NCBI RefSeq assembly: GCF_000308695.1
Contig: NZ_BAGG01000099.1
Location: forward strand, 1-64,000
Origin: Nocardia takedensis NBRC 100417
Lineage (GTDB): Bacteria; Actinomycetota; Actinomycetes; Mycobacteriales; Mycobacteriaceae
Length of the DNA: 64,000 nt
Reading direction: 5' to 3'
This document shows positions 47,068 through 56,660 of this stretch, in pieces; the stretch's first letter is position 1; every line of letters starts with the position of its first letter. Made by a program: the position numbers and the translations under genes. Under the pieces are notes generated by a model. It was given only the letters and a program-made list of their open reading frames with translations. It ran no database searches and was not told where the DNA came from.

Positions 47068-49617
47068 GTGAGTGAGCGCAAGGTCGACCCGGCCACCGTC
47101 GCGCAGCGCCGCCTGCGCGTCACGGCCGGTCTGGAAGAACTCGATCTCTGGCTCGGCGACCAGGTCCGCACGGGCCTGGCGCAGACGGACCGCTCGCACC
47201 GGGCGTACGAGGCCGTCGCCGCCCGCATGGTCGACGCCCAGGCCCCCGGCGTGGCCGCCGCGCTGCGTCAGATCCCCACCACCATGGCCACCCGCGCCGA
47301 CTGGCCGGATCGCGTCCTGGGCGAATACGCCCGCCTGCACCTGCTGATCACCGCCCACCGCCGCCTCGACGACCTGCCCGAAGCACTGGGCGCGAGCGTG
47401 CGCACCCACATCGGGTATCCCACCTCCTCGGAGTCCGTGCGGGCGTGTACACCGGTCCGCGACCACTGGATGGCGGTGGGTCGGCGGGTCACCGAGGAGG
47501 ACCGACTCCACACCCGCCGCACCTGGTTGCTCGGCCGGGCCACCGGGCAATGGGCGCTGCTGGTCGAGCACAGTTTCGGGACCCCGGAATTCGCCCGGAC
47601 GGTCCCCGAACCCGGTGCGATGGTCGACGCCGAGGTCCACTACTACCCCGCCGCCGCGCCGTTGCGGGCGATCTGGGGCGCGCAGTACGACATCGCGGAG
47701 CCCTTCACGACGATTCCGGTGACGGCGTCCGAGACGACTCGGGGAACCGTGTCCGAAGCGCTGGACGCGCACGCGCGGGCGCTGGCCGCCGACCCGTGGT
47801 TGCGGTCGTGGCCGGTGCTGCTGCGCGAGATCGTCCCGGTGGTCGACGGCGAGCGGTGGCGAGTGGTCGACGCGACCGGCGCGGCGGTCGAGGTGGCGGC
47901 CGCCGAACAGCCGTGGCAGTTGCTGGGGGTTTCCGGAGGACATCCGGTGACGCTGGTCGCCGAGTGGACGGCCGACGGGGTGACCCCGATCGCGGCGCTG
48001 GTCGGCGGCGAGATCGTGGACGTGGTCGCGGAGCGCGGGGCGACGCGATCCGGCGACGGTCGCGGTGCGGCGGGCAGCGGTGCGGATCTGACCTCCGTGG
48101 CCCTGCTCGGCACGGCGCGGCGCACCCCGGACCCGGAGCGGTTGCCCGCACCGGTGGCCGCGGCGGCGCGCCGGGTGGAGGGGGAATCCGGCCGCGCGCT
48201 GCTCGAATACGCCGCGCTGCGTGACGCTTTCGCGCGCGCGGGCGTGTGCCCGGGTACCGCGACCATACCGTCGCCTGCCCCGGACGACGAACGACGACGA
48301 TTACCCGCGCCCGCCGCGCGCACGGTGGCCGCGATGCTGCGCGAGAACTCGCGATTCCTGGCGGAATGGTTCGAGGCCGCGCGGCCCCACGATTTCCGCG
48401 CCCCCGATTCGCTGTGCGCGCTGCTGCTCGAACAAGCCGCCGGCAGTACCAGGTGGCGCACGCCCCTGCTGGCCCTGGCGGGCGAGCGCGGGCGCTGGTT
48501 GGCGGCGCGTCATCCGCAGTGGCGCGCGCTGCCCTGGCCCGCCGTCGACGCCGCGACCGCCGGGGCCGAGGTGTGGCAGTACGGCGGCGCGCAGGCCCGG
48601 CGCACCTGGCTGACGGAGTTGCGGCGACGCGATCCGGCCGCCGCGCGCGACATGCTCGTCGCGACCTGGGCCACCGAATCCGGTCCGATGCGCGCCGAAC
48701 TGCTCGCCACCTTCGAGGCCGGGATCTCCGTGCGCGACGAACAACTGCTCGAGTCGGCCTTGGACGACCGGCGCGCCGACGTGCGACGCGCCGCGGCGGG
48801 ACTGCTGGCGCTGCTTCCGGATTCGGCGTTCGCCGGGCGGATGCTGGCCCGCGCGGCGACGTGGGTGCGCCCGGTCCGGTTGCGCGCCGACGGCACGGTG
48901 GCGCGCACACACCTGGTGATCGACATCCCGGAACCGCTGGACGCCGAGGCGATCCGCGACGGATTGGTCGATCGCGGCGTGGAGTTCTCCTACCGCTGGT
49001 CGGGCGCGCCCGACACCGCGGCCGGGCTGCTGCGCCAACTGGTCGCCGCGACGCCGCTGCGGTACTGGGAGGGCGGTGTGGCGCCGACGCCACGCGAGAT
49101 GGTCGCCATCGGCGTGGTCGACAGGTTCCGGCAGCCGCTGTTCGACGGCTGGGTGGACGCCGCGCTGGCCCAGCGTGATCCGCGCTGGGCGGCGGCGCTT
49201 TTCGAGGCGGGCGTCCCCTCCGATTCCGCGCTGTTGCGTCGCCGGGAACTGTTCGCCCTGCTGCCCGACGCCGACCGCACCCGACACCTGCTGCGCCTGG
49301 ACGGTTCCTGGCTCTCGGAGATCGAGGCGCTGCTACCCGCGCTGGCCCACCCGTGGCCCGCCGAGGTGGCCCAACACCTGCTCCTGCTGCTGTTCGACCG
49401 GGCCGGGATCGCGGCGCGCTCGTCCACCGCGCACGGCGTCGGGCCGCGCGCGCACCGCTCGCTGCTCACCGCCGCCTCGGTCCACCTACCGGTCACCGCC
49501 GCCCCCACCGTCGCGGGTCTGGCCCGCCGCTGCGACGATCCGGACTGGGAGCACGCCTTCGACCGGCTGGCCCACGACCTCAACCACCGCTCGATGATGC
49601 TCGAGGAGTTGCAGTGA
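47068..49617 (+). CDS. DUF5691 family protein of the MoxR-vWA system
   Basis: 849 residues, soluble, alanine- and arginine-rich and mostly helical; the latter half contains HEAT-like short helical pairs (ESALDDRRADVRRAAAGLLALLPD, in pieces DDRRADVRRAA and AAGLLALLPD). It belongs to the large proteins that precede a MoxR ATPase, a DUF5682 protein and a vWA protein in actinobacterial clusters. The GTG at 47068 follows GAGGGGGG. The gene overlaps the MoxR start by GTGA. In clusters I recall, a SWIM zinc-finger gene usually stands in front of it; none is present here. Function unknown. Confidence 0.8.
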   Translation: MSERKVDPATVAQRRLRVTAGLEELDLWLGDQVRTGLAQTDRSHRAYEAVAARMVDAQAPGVAAALRQIPTTMATRADWPDRVLGEYARLHLLITAHRRLDDLPEALGASVRTHIGYPTSSESVRACTPVRDHWMAVGRRVTEEDRLHTRRTWLLGRATGQWALLVEHSFGTPEFARTVPEPGAMVDAEVHYYPAAAPLRAIWGAQYDIAEPFTTIPVTASETTRGTVSEALDAHARALAADPWLRSWPVLLREIVPVVDGERWRVVDATGAAVEVAAAEQPWQLLGVSGGHPVTLVAEWTADGVTPIAALVGGEIVDVVAERGATRSGDGRGAAGSGADLTSVALLGTARRTPDPERLPAPVAAAARRVEGESGRALLEYAALRDAFARAGVCPGTATIPSPAPDDERRRLPAPAARTVAAMLRENSRFLAEWFEAARPHDFRAPDSLCALLLEQAAGSTRWRTPLLALAGERGRWLAARHPQWRALPWPAVDAATAGAEVWQYGGAQARRTWLTELRRRDPAAARDMLVATWATESGPMRAELLATFEAGISVRDEQLLESALDDRRADVRRAAAGLLALLPDSAFAGRMLARAATWVRPVRLRADGTVARTHLVIDIPEPLDAEAIRDGLVDRGVEFSYRWSGAPDTAAGLLRQLVAATPLRYWEGGVAPTPREMVAIGVVDRFRQPLFDGWVDAALAQRDPRWAAALFEAGVPSDSALLRRRELFALLPDADRTRHLLRLDGSWLSEIEALLPALAHPWPAEVAQHLLLLLFDRAGIAARSSTAHGVGPRAHRSLLTAASVHLPVTAAPTVAGLARRCDDPDWEHAFDRLAHDLNHRSMMLEELQ

Positions 49618-50708
49618 CGACCACCGACCCCGACCTGCTGCGCCCGCACGCCGAACAGGCCTTCGCGGGCGAACTCGCCGCGCTCGCCGCGATCGACGAC
49701 CGCCCTCGTCCGCCCTCGTGGCGGCTCTCGCCGTGGGCGGTGGTCACCTATCTGCTGGGCGGGACGCTCGCCGACGGCACCGTGATCAGCCCCAAGTACG
49801 TCGGGCCGCGCCGCCTGGTCGAGGTGGCCGTGGCCACCCTGGCCACCGACCGAGCCCTGCTGCTGCTCGGTGTCCCCGGCACCGCGAAGACCTGGGTGTC
49901 CGAACATCTCTGCGCGGCGGTGAGCGGGACCTCGACCCTGCTGGTCCAGGGCACCTCGGGGACAGCGGAGGAAGCCATCCGCTACGGCTGGAACTACGCG
50001 CGCCTGCTGGCCGAAGGCCCCAGTGACGGCGCGCTCGTCCCCTCCCCGGTGATGACCGCCATGCGCACCGGGTCCGTCGCCCGCATCGAGGAGCTGACCC
50101 GCATCCCCTCCGACGTGCAGGACGCGCTCATCACGATCCTGTCCGAGAAGACCTTGCCGATCCCGGAACTCGGCGCCCAGGTGCAGGCGGCGAAGGGGTT
50201 CAACGTCATCGCCACCGCCAACGACCGCGACCGGGGCGTCAACGACCTGTCCTCGGCGCTGCGCCGCCGCTTCAACACCGTCGTGCTGCCGCTGCCCGCC
50301 GACGAAGAGGAAGAGGTCGCGATCGTCGTGCGGCGCGTCGAACAACTCGGCGCGGCACTGGAACTGCCCACCGTGCCCGCCGCGGCCGAGGAGGTGCGGC
50401 GGGTCGTGCGGATCTTCCGTGAATTGCGTTCGGGGGTGACGGCCGACGGCCGCACCAAACTGAAATCGCCGTCGGGCACCCTGTCCACCGCGGAGGCGAT
50501 CTCGGTGATCACCAACGGCATCGCGCTGTCGGCGCATTTCGGCGACGGGACGCTGCGGGCGGGCGATATCGCCGGCGCGGTACTCGGCTCGGTCGTCAAG
50601 GACCCGGTCGCCGACACGGTGGTGTGGACCGAATACCTGGAGGCCGTGGTCCGCGAGCGGCCCGACTGGGCCGATTTCTACCGCGCCTGCCGCGAGGTGA
50701 AGGGATGA
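49614..50708 (+). CDS. MoxR-family AAA+ ATPase (YehL-like)
   Basis: 364 residues. Walker A GVPGTAKT at 86-93, Walker B ARIEE at 156-160, sensor-1 Asn203 in VIATAND and Arg-finger candidates at 218-219 (ALRRRF) define an active MoxR AAA+ protein. Such ATPases act as chaperones that load metals or remodel partners together with vWA proteins. The GTG at 49614 overlaps the DUF5691 stop in GTGA. The next gene starts 16 bases after its stop. The grouping resembles the Escherichia coli yehL-yehM-yehP genes. Confidence 0.9.
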   Translation: MTTTDPDLLRPHAEQAFAGELAALAAIDDRPRPPSWRLSPWAVVTYLLGGTLADGTVISPKYVGPRRLVEVAVATLATDRALLLLGVPGTAKTWVSEHLCAAVSGTSTLLVQGTSGTAEEAIRYGWNYARLLAEGPSDGALVPSPVMTAMRTGSVARIEELTRIPSDVQDALITILSEKTLPIPELGAQVQAAKGFNVIATANDRDRGVNDLSSALRRRFNTVVLPLPADEEEEVAIVVRRVEQLGAALELPTVPAAAEEVRRVVRIFRELRSGVTADGRTKLKSPSGTLSTAEAISVITNGIALSAHFGDGTLRAGDIAGAVLGSVVKDPVADTVVWTEYLEAVVRERPDWADFYRACREVKG

Positions 50709-50724
50709 GCGCAGGGAGCGGCCG

Positions 50725-52947
50725 GTGAACACGCTCGAGGCCGAAACCGAGCCGGTGACGAGGGTTTTCGGCATCCGGCACCACGGTCCGGGGTCGGCGC
50801 GGTCGTTGCGGACCGCGCTGGAGGCCTTCGCTCCCGACGCCATCCTCATCGAGGGGCCCGCCGACGCCGATCCGCTGGTCGAGTTCGTCGCCGCCGCGGA
50901 CCTGCGTCCGCCGGTCGCGGTGCTGGCCTACGTCCGCGACGAACCGGCGTCGGCGGCGTTCTGGCCGTTCGCGGCCTTCTCCCCGGAATGGCAGGCGCTG
51001 CGCTACGCCGCCGAACACGGTGTTCCCGCGCGGTTCTGCGACCTGCCCGCGGCGCAGGTGCTGGCCGCGGGCGAGGAGGGCGGCGAACGCGGCGACCCGC
51101 TCGCCGACCTCGCCGCCGCGGCAGGCTACGACGACGCCGAACGCTGGTGGGACGCGGTGGTGGAATCGCGCGCGGACGCGGCCGAGGACGCCGCCGACGT
51201 CGCCGACGCGGGTTTCGAGGCGATCACCGAGGCGATGGCCGCGCTGCGCGAAGCCGAGGACGCCGTGGACGCGCACACCCTGCGCCGCGAGGCCTACATG
51301 CGGCAGCGCGTGCGGGCGACGCAAAAGGGCGGCGCGCGCAGGCTCGCGGTGGTGTGCGGGGCGTGGCACGCGCCCGCGCTGGTCGGTCCGCTGGGGCCCG
51401 CCGCCGCCGATCAGCGGTTGCTGACCGGCATGCCGAAGGTGAAGGCCACGCTGACCTGGGTGCCGTGGACGCATTCGCGGCTCTCGGTCGGCTCCGGATA
51501 CGGCGCGGGCATCACCTCGCCCGGTTGGTACCACCACTTGTTCACCGCCACCGAACAACCCGTGGCGCGCTGGCTCACCGCCGTGGCCGGGGTGCTGCGC
51601 GCCCACGACCTGCCGGTGTCCAGCGCGCACGTCATCGAGGCGGTGCGTCTCGCGGAAACCCTGGCGGCGCTGCGGGATCGACCGTTGGCGGGGCTGTCGG
51701 AGGTCACCGAGGCGGTGCGGTCGGTGCTGTGCGGCGGCGACGAGACGATGGTCCGGGTCGTGGTGAGCGAACTCGTGGTCGGCGAAGCGCTCGGCGGCGT
51801 CCCGGAGGACGTGCCGACGGTTCCGCTCGACGCCGACCTGCGCGCCGCGATCCGCTCGCTGCGCCTCAAACAGGAGCCCAAGGCCCGATCGGTCGACCTG
51901 GATCTGCGCAAGGAACGCGATCTCGCGCGGTCCCGACTACTGCACCGACTGCGGCTGCTCGGCATCGACTGGGGCGAGCCCACCACCGGCGAGGTGCGCG
52001 GCACCGGCACCTTCCGGGAGAGCTGGACTCTGCGCTGGCGGCCGGAATTCGCGGTCGCGATCATCGAGGCGTCGCGCTGGGGGCCGACGCTGCGGGTGGC
52101 CGCGCAGACACGCATCCTCGACGCCGCGCACCGCCCCGACATCGGTCTGGCCGAACTCACCGCCGCGCTGGACGCGGCACTGCTCGCCGATCTCGGCGAG
52201 GCCACCGACGGTCTGGTCGCCCGCGTGGAGTCGGTGGCCGCGCTCGATCACGACGTCACCCATCTGCTCGCCGCCTTGCCCGGCCTGATCGACACGCTGC
52301 GCTACGGCGATGTGCGCGGCACCGACACCGCGGCCCTCGCCCATGTCGCCGACGGGTTGCTGGTGCGGATCTGCGCGGGTCTGCCCGGGGCGGTCACCGG
52401 TCTGGATGCCGAAGCCGCCCACCAACTCCGGGTCCTGTTGGACGCGGCGCACACCGCCGTGCACACCCGCGACGATCCCGCCGCCTCGGCACGCTGGCTG
52501 GCCGCGCTCGGCAGACTCGCCGACCGCACCGACGTGCACGGCGAACTGGTCGGCCGGGCGGTGCGGTTGCTCGGTGACGCGGGTGTCCTCGACGAGGCGC
52601 GGTCCGCGCGCCGTTTGGCCGCGGCGCTGTCGGTGGGCAACACCGCCGCCGCCAAGGCCGCCTGGATCGACGGCTTCCTCGGCGGGCGCGGTCTGCTGCT
52701 GGTGCACGATCGGGAACTGCTCGGACTCATCGACGCCTGGTTGCGCGACCTGGACGACGAAGAGTTCGTGCGCACCCTGCCGTTGCTGCGCCGCACCTTC
52801 GGCGCTTTCGAATCCGCGGAGCGGCGGGCCATCGGTCGCGCCGTCCGCGACACCGGGACGACCGCTCAGGCGCCCGGTACGGCCATCGACGCCGTGCGGG
52901 GCGCGCTCGCGCTGCGCGCCGTCGCCGACATCCTGGGGGTCCGGTGA
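50725..52947 (+). CDS. DUF5682 family protein (YehM-like)
   Basis: 740 residues. The N-terminus has the signature FGIRHHGPGSARSL and ILIEGPADADPL, and later VVCGAWHAPALVG; the paired HH, EGP and WH residues look like a metal- or ester-binding site reminiscent of the TraB/erythromycin-esterase group, though I cannot assign activity. The C-terminal half is helical. It starts at a GTG at 50725 and overlaps the vWA gene by GTGA. In known clusters DUF5682 always accompanies a MoxR ATPase and a vWA protein. Confidence 0.85.
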   Translation: MNTLEAETEPVTRVFGIRHHGPGSARSLRTALEAFAPDAILIEGPADADPLVEFVAAADLRPPVAVLAYVRDEPASAAFWPFAAFSPEWQALRYAAEHGVPARFCDLPAAQVLAAGEEGGERGDPLADLAAAAGYDDAERWWDAVVESRADAAEDAADVADAGFEAITEAMAALREAEDAVDAHTLRREAYMRQRVRATQKGGARRLAVVCGAWHAPALVGPLGPAAADQRLLTGMPKVKATLTWVPWTHSRLSVGSGYGAGITSPGWYHHLFTATEQPVARWLTAVAGVLRAHDLPVSSAHVIEAVRLAETLAALRDRPLAGLSEVTEAVRSVLCGGDETMVRVVVSELVVGEALGGVPEDVPTVPLDADLRAAIRSLRLKQEPKARSVDLDLRKERDLARSRLLHRLRLLGIDWGEPTTGEVRGTGTFRESWTLRWRPEFAVAIIEASRWGPTLRVAAQTRILDAAHRPDIGLAELTAALDAALLADLGEATDGLVARVESVAALDHDVTHLLAALPGLIDTLRYGDVRGTDTAALAHVADGLLVRICAGLPGAVTGLDAEAAHQLRVLLDAAHTAVHTRDDPAASARWLAALGRLADRTDVHGELVGRAVRLLGDAGVLDEARSARRLAAALSVGNTAAAKAAWIDGFLGGRGLLLVHDRELLGLIDAWLRDLDDEEFVRTLPLLRRTFGAFESAERRAIGRAVRDTGTTAQAPGTAIDAVRGALALRAVADILGVR

Positions 52948-54095
52948 CCGACGACGACCACGCGCGGCGCTGGCGACTGGTGCTCGGCACCGCCGCCGAA
53001 CCCGAACTCGGCGGGCTCGCGACACCCTCCGACACCGCCATGGACCGCGCGATGGGCACCCTCTACGACGGGCCCGACGAGGCGGTCTCGGCGAAACGGT
53101 CCGCCGGACTGGGCGGTTCGGCTCCGCGCGTGGCGCGCTGGCTGGGCGACATCCGCACCTACTTCCCGTCCACGGTGGTGGAGGTCATGCAGCGCGACGC
53201 GGTCGAACGGCTGAACCTCACCCAGTTGCTGCTGGAACCCGAACTGCTCGAAGCCGTGGAACCGGACGTGCACCTGGTGGGCACCCTGCTCGGGCTGAAC
53301 AAGGTGATGCCCGAGACCACCAAGGCGACCGCACGGATGGTGGTGGAGAAGGTGGTGCGCGATATCGAGGCGCGCATCGCCGCGCACACCAGGGCGACGG
53401 TCACGGGGGCGCTGGACCGCGCCGCGCGCGTCACCCGACCGCGGCCGCGCGACATCGACTGGGACCGCACCATTCGCGGCAATCTCGCCCACTACCTGCC
53501 CGAATATCGCACGGTCGTCCCGCAGCGGTTGATCGGCCACGGCCGACGGGCCCAGGCCGTGCGCAAGGAGGTGGTGCTCGCCATCGACCAGTCGGGGTCG
53601 ATGGCGGCCAGCGTCGTCTACGCCTCGGTGTTCGGCGCGGTGCTGGCGTCCATGCGCGCGTTGCGGACCTCCCTGGTCGTGTTCGACACCGAGGTGGTCG
53701 ACCTCACCGATCGGCTGGCCGACCCGGTCGAGGTGCTGTTCGGCACGCAACTCGGCGGCGGCACCGACATCAACCGGGCGCTGGCCTACTGCGCCACGCT
53801 CATCACCCGCCCCGCCGACACGCTGTTCGTGCTGATCTCCGACCTGTACGAGGGCGGGATCCGGCGCGAGATGCTGCGCCGGGTGCACGCGATGAAGGAG
53901 TCCGGGGCACAGGTGGTGGTGTTGCTGGCGCTGTCGGACGAGGGCGCGCCCGCCTACGACCACGACAACGCCGCCGCCCTGGCCGCCCTGGACGTGCCCG
54001 CCTTCGCCTGCACCCCCGACCGGTTCCCCGAATTGCTGGCCACCGCCATGGATCGCGGCGACATCCACGCGTGGGCGGACCGCAACGCGCGCTGA
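52944..54095 (+). CDS. von Willebrand factor A domain protein of the MoxR-vWA system
   Basis: 383 residues. The C-terminal vWA domain has a complete metal-ion-dependent adhesion site: Asp215-x-Ser217-x-Ser219 in AIDQSGSM, Thr274 in GGGTDI and Asp300 in ISDLYEGG. The N-terminal 200 residues are helical (MARMVVEKVVRDIEARIAA-like segments, for instance MVVEKVVRDIEA). It would bind a target in a Mg-dependent way while the MoxR ATPase remodels the complex. GTGA overlap with DUF5682 confirms coupling. Last gene of the operon; convergent ABC transporter begins 15 bases later. Confidence 0.92.
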   Translation: MTDDDHARRWRLVLGTAAEPELGGLATPSDTAMDRAMGTLYDGPDEAVSAKRSAGLGGSAPRVARWLGDIRTYFPSTVVEVMQRDAVERLNLTQLLLEPELLEAVEPDVHLVGTLLGLNKVMPETTKATARMVVEKVVRDIEARIAAHTRATVTGALDRAARVTRPRPRDIDWDRTIRGNLAHYLPEYRTVVPQRLIGHGRRAQAVRKEVVLAIDQSGSMAASVVYASVFGAVLASMRALRTSLVVFDTEVVDLTDRLADPVEVLFGTQLGGGTDINRALAYCATLITRPADTLFVLISDLYEGGIRREMLRRVHAMKESGAQVVVLLALSDEGAPAYDHDNAAALAALDVPAFACTPDRFPELLATAMDRGDIHAWADRNAR

Positions 54096-54110
54096 TCCGC
54101 CCCGCTCACC

Positions 54111-56660
54111 TCACAGGTCCGCGATGGCGGCCAGCGGCGGCGTGCGCGCGGCGCGCACACCCGGCCACACCGCGGCCAGGACGCCGACCACCGCCGAGGC
54201 CACCAGCACCGACACCAACTGCGTCCACGGCACGGTGATCTGGTCGATGCCGAAATCTCGCAGGGTGCGGAGGAATCCGATGCCGAGTCCGATGCCGAGC
54301 ACCACGCCGACCAAGGCGCCGAAGATCGCGATCAGCATCGACTCCAGGTAGATGGTGCGGCGGACCTGGGCGCGCAATGTGCCGACCGCGCGCAGCATGC
54401 CGATCTCCCTGCGTCGCTCCACCACCGACAGCGCCAGGGTGTTGATGATGCCCAGGATGGCGATCACCACGGCCAGCGCCAGCAAGCCGTAGAGGATGGC
54501 GAGCATTGTGTTGATCTGTCGGCCCTGCGCGCCCTTGAACTCCTCGCGGTCCTGGACCTGGACGACGGCGAACTGATCGGTGGCCTTCTCCAGATCGGTG
54601 CGCATGGCGGACAGGTCGGCCCCGGGCTGCGCCTTGACCAGCACGAAGAAGTTGTTCTGGAAACTCACCGGTATCACCTGTTGGAACACGGTGGGCGCGA
54701 GCACCATCTGTCCGAGCAGCGGGGACTTCTTGTAGACGCCGCTGATCGTGACGGGCACCTTCTGGTTCTTGTCCAGCGTGGTCAACTCGATGCGCTGCCC
54801 GGCGCTCCACCCGTGCTCGGCGGCCTCGTCCTGATCGACCATGACCTCACCGTCGCCGAGTGAGCCGGTGCCGCTGACCAAGTCGTAGTTGAGCACGTCG
54901 TCCATCGGGCGGTCCGGCGAGATGCCGGTCATCTGATCGTCGCCGACCTTCACCGCCGCGCCGCGGAAGCCCACCGCGTCGGCGACACCGGTGACCGCGC
55001 GCGCCGAATCGGGCACGCCCAACGGCAATCCGATGAGCTGGGACTGCTGGGGCCCCGACAGCACGTAATCGGCGTCGACGCCTTTGTCCACCAGGACGCC
55101 GATGCTGGTCTTGGCCGACGCGCCGAGCATCCCGATCGCCGAGACCAGCATCAGGCCGAGGGTCAGTGCGAAGGCGGTGGCGGCGGTGCGGCGCGGATTG
55201 CGCACCGCGTTGTTGCGCGCCATCCGACCGATCGCGCCGAAGGGACGCACCAGGATGCCGAGCGCACCGACGATCGGCCGTGACAGCGCGGGCGAGGCCA
55301 GCAGGACCGCGAGAATCAGCGCCAGCGCGCCGGCGCCCACCGTCGCCGCCGCGCCGCCGCCCACCGACTGCGCGCCCACCACGACCAGGGTGACGCCGAG
55401 CACCGCGAGCACCGCGCCGACGAGGGTGCGCACGCGCAGGGAATCGCCCATGCTGGCGAACTCCTCGCGCATCGCCTCGACCGGCGGGATCTTCGCCGCG
55501 CGTCGTGCCGGGGCGTAGGCGCTGATCACCGTGACCAGCAGACCCACCAGCAGGCCGACGATGATCGTGCGCGGCAGGATCGTCATCGATCCGGTGGGAA
55601 CGCCGAGGTCGAAGGCGTTGAGCAGACCCGACAGTCCGTAGGCCAGACCGACGCCCGCCACGAGTCCGATGACGCTGCCGATGAATCCGATCACCAGCGC
55701 CTCGGAGACCACCGTGCTGCCGACCTGGCGGCGGCTCGCGCCGACCGCGCGCAGCAGTGCCAGTTCGCGCAGGCGCTGGGCCACGATCATCGAGAAGGTG
55801 TTGTAGATGATGAAGGTGCCGACGATCAGCGCGATCGCGCCGAAGGCGAGCAGGAAGTAGTTGATGAAGTTCAACGCCTCGGAGATCTGCGATTTCAGAT
55901 CCGCGCGGACCTGTTCGCCGTTCTGCACCTTGTAGCCGGGCAGTTCCGCGGCCAGTCTGTCGCGCACGGTGTCGGCCGCGACGCCGGGCGCGGTCGCGAT
56001 GTCGACGTGCGCGACGTGGTACCCGTCGGTGAACAGGTCCCTGGCCTGGCTGTCCTCGAACAGCAGGCCGATGTAGCCGCCGGTGTCGGAGGCGACCGAA
56101 TAGATCCCGGAGACCGTCACCTCGAGGGTGGGGCTCTGCTGGGTGCTGCGCGAAGGGATGAGCACCTTGGCCTTGTCGCCCACCGCGAGGCCGGCGCGCT
56201 CCGCGCCGCCGGTGTTGATGGCGACCTGCCCGGGGGCGCTGGGCGGTGCGCCCGCGACGATCTCCTGCGGTTCGGCGATGGCACGGTCGGGCGGCAGGTA
56301 GGACTCGCCCCAACTGGGCGCGCCGCCGGTCTGCACCGGCTTGTTGTCCTCGTTCAGCAGCACCAGCGGACCGTTGACGCTCGGCGCCACCGCGCGCACG
56401 CCCTCGGTGCGGCCGATCTGGTCGACCGCGGCCAACGGGACGCCGAAGGACTGCTGGTTCTCCGGGCTGACCCGGACGTCGACACCCTTGGCCTCGTTCT
56501 CGAAGATGCCGTCGAAGGTGCGCTGCAAGGTGTCGGTGAACACGAACGACCCCGCGATGAACGCGGTGCCGAGCACGACCGACAGCAAGGTCAGGGCCAG
56601 GCGCACCTTGTGCGCGGCGAGGTTGCGCAAGGCGACCTTGCGCATCGGATTTCCGGCCAT
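54111..56660 (-). CDS. ABC transporter permease of the MacB/FtsX type
   Basis: 849 residues with two FtsX-like modules. A first membrane helix at about 18-42 is followed by a large extracytoplasmic domain, three helices around 265-400 (LAFGAIALIVGTFIIYNTFS), a middle block of helices, a second extracytoplasmic domain and a last helix cluster around 735-840 (AILGIINTLALSVVERRREIGMLRAVG). This is the layout of LolCDE/MacB-type lipid or antibiotic-tolerance transporters that do not use classic transport but mechanotransmission. The ATG at 56660 shares its A with the ATPase stop. Substrate unknown. Confidence 0.9.
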   Translation of the reverse strand: MAGNPMRKVALRNLAAHKVRLALTLLSVVLGTAFIAGSFVFTDTLQRTFDGIFENEAKGVDVRVSPENQQSFGVPLAAVDQIGRTEGVRAVAPSVNGPLVLLNEDNKPVQTGGAPSWGESYLPPDRAIAEPQEIVAGAPPSAPGQVAINTGGAERAGLAVGDKAKVLIPSRSTQQSPTLEVTVSGIYSVASDTGGYIGLLFEDSQARDLFTDGYHVAHVDIATAPGVAADTVRDRLAAELPGYKVQNGEQVRADLKSQISEALNFINYFLLAFGAIALIVGTFIIYNTFSMIVAQRLRELALLRAVGASRRQVGSTVVSEALVIGFIGSVIGLVAGVGLAYGLSGLLNAFDLGVPTGSMTILPRTIIVGLLVGLLVTVISAYAPARRAAKIPPVEAMREEFASMGDSLRVRTLVGAVLAVLGVTLVVVGAQSVGGGAAATVGAGALALILAVLLASPALSRPIVGALGILVRPFGAIGRMARNNAVRNPRRTAATAFALTLGLMLVSAIGMLGASAKTSIGVLVDKGVDADYVLSGPQQSQLIGLPLGVPDSARAVTGVADAVGFRGAAVKVGDDQMTGISPDRPMDDVLNYDLVSGTGSLGDGEVMVDQDEAAEHGWSAGQRIELTTLDKNQKVPVTISGVYKKSPLLGQMVLAPTVFQQVIPVSFQNNFFVLVKAQPGADLSAMRTDLEKATDQFAVVQVQDREEFKGAQGRQINTMLAILYGLLALAVVIAILGIINTLALSVVERRREIGMLRAVGTLRAQVRRTIYLESMLIAIFGALVGVVLGIGLGIGFLRTLRDFGIDQITVPWTQLVSVLVASAVVGVLAAVWPGVRAARTPPLAAIADL

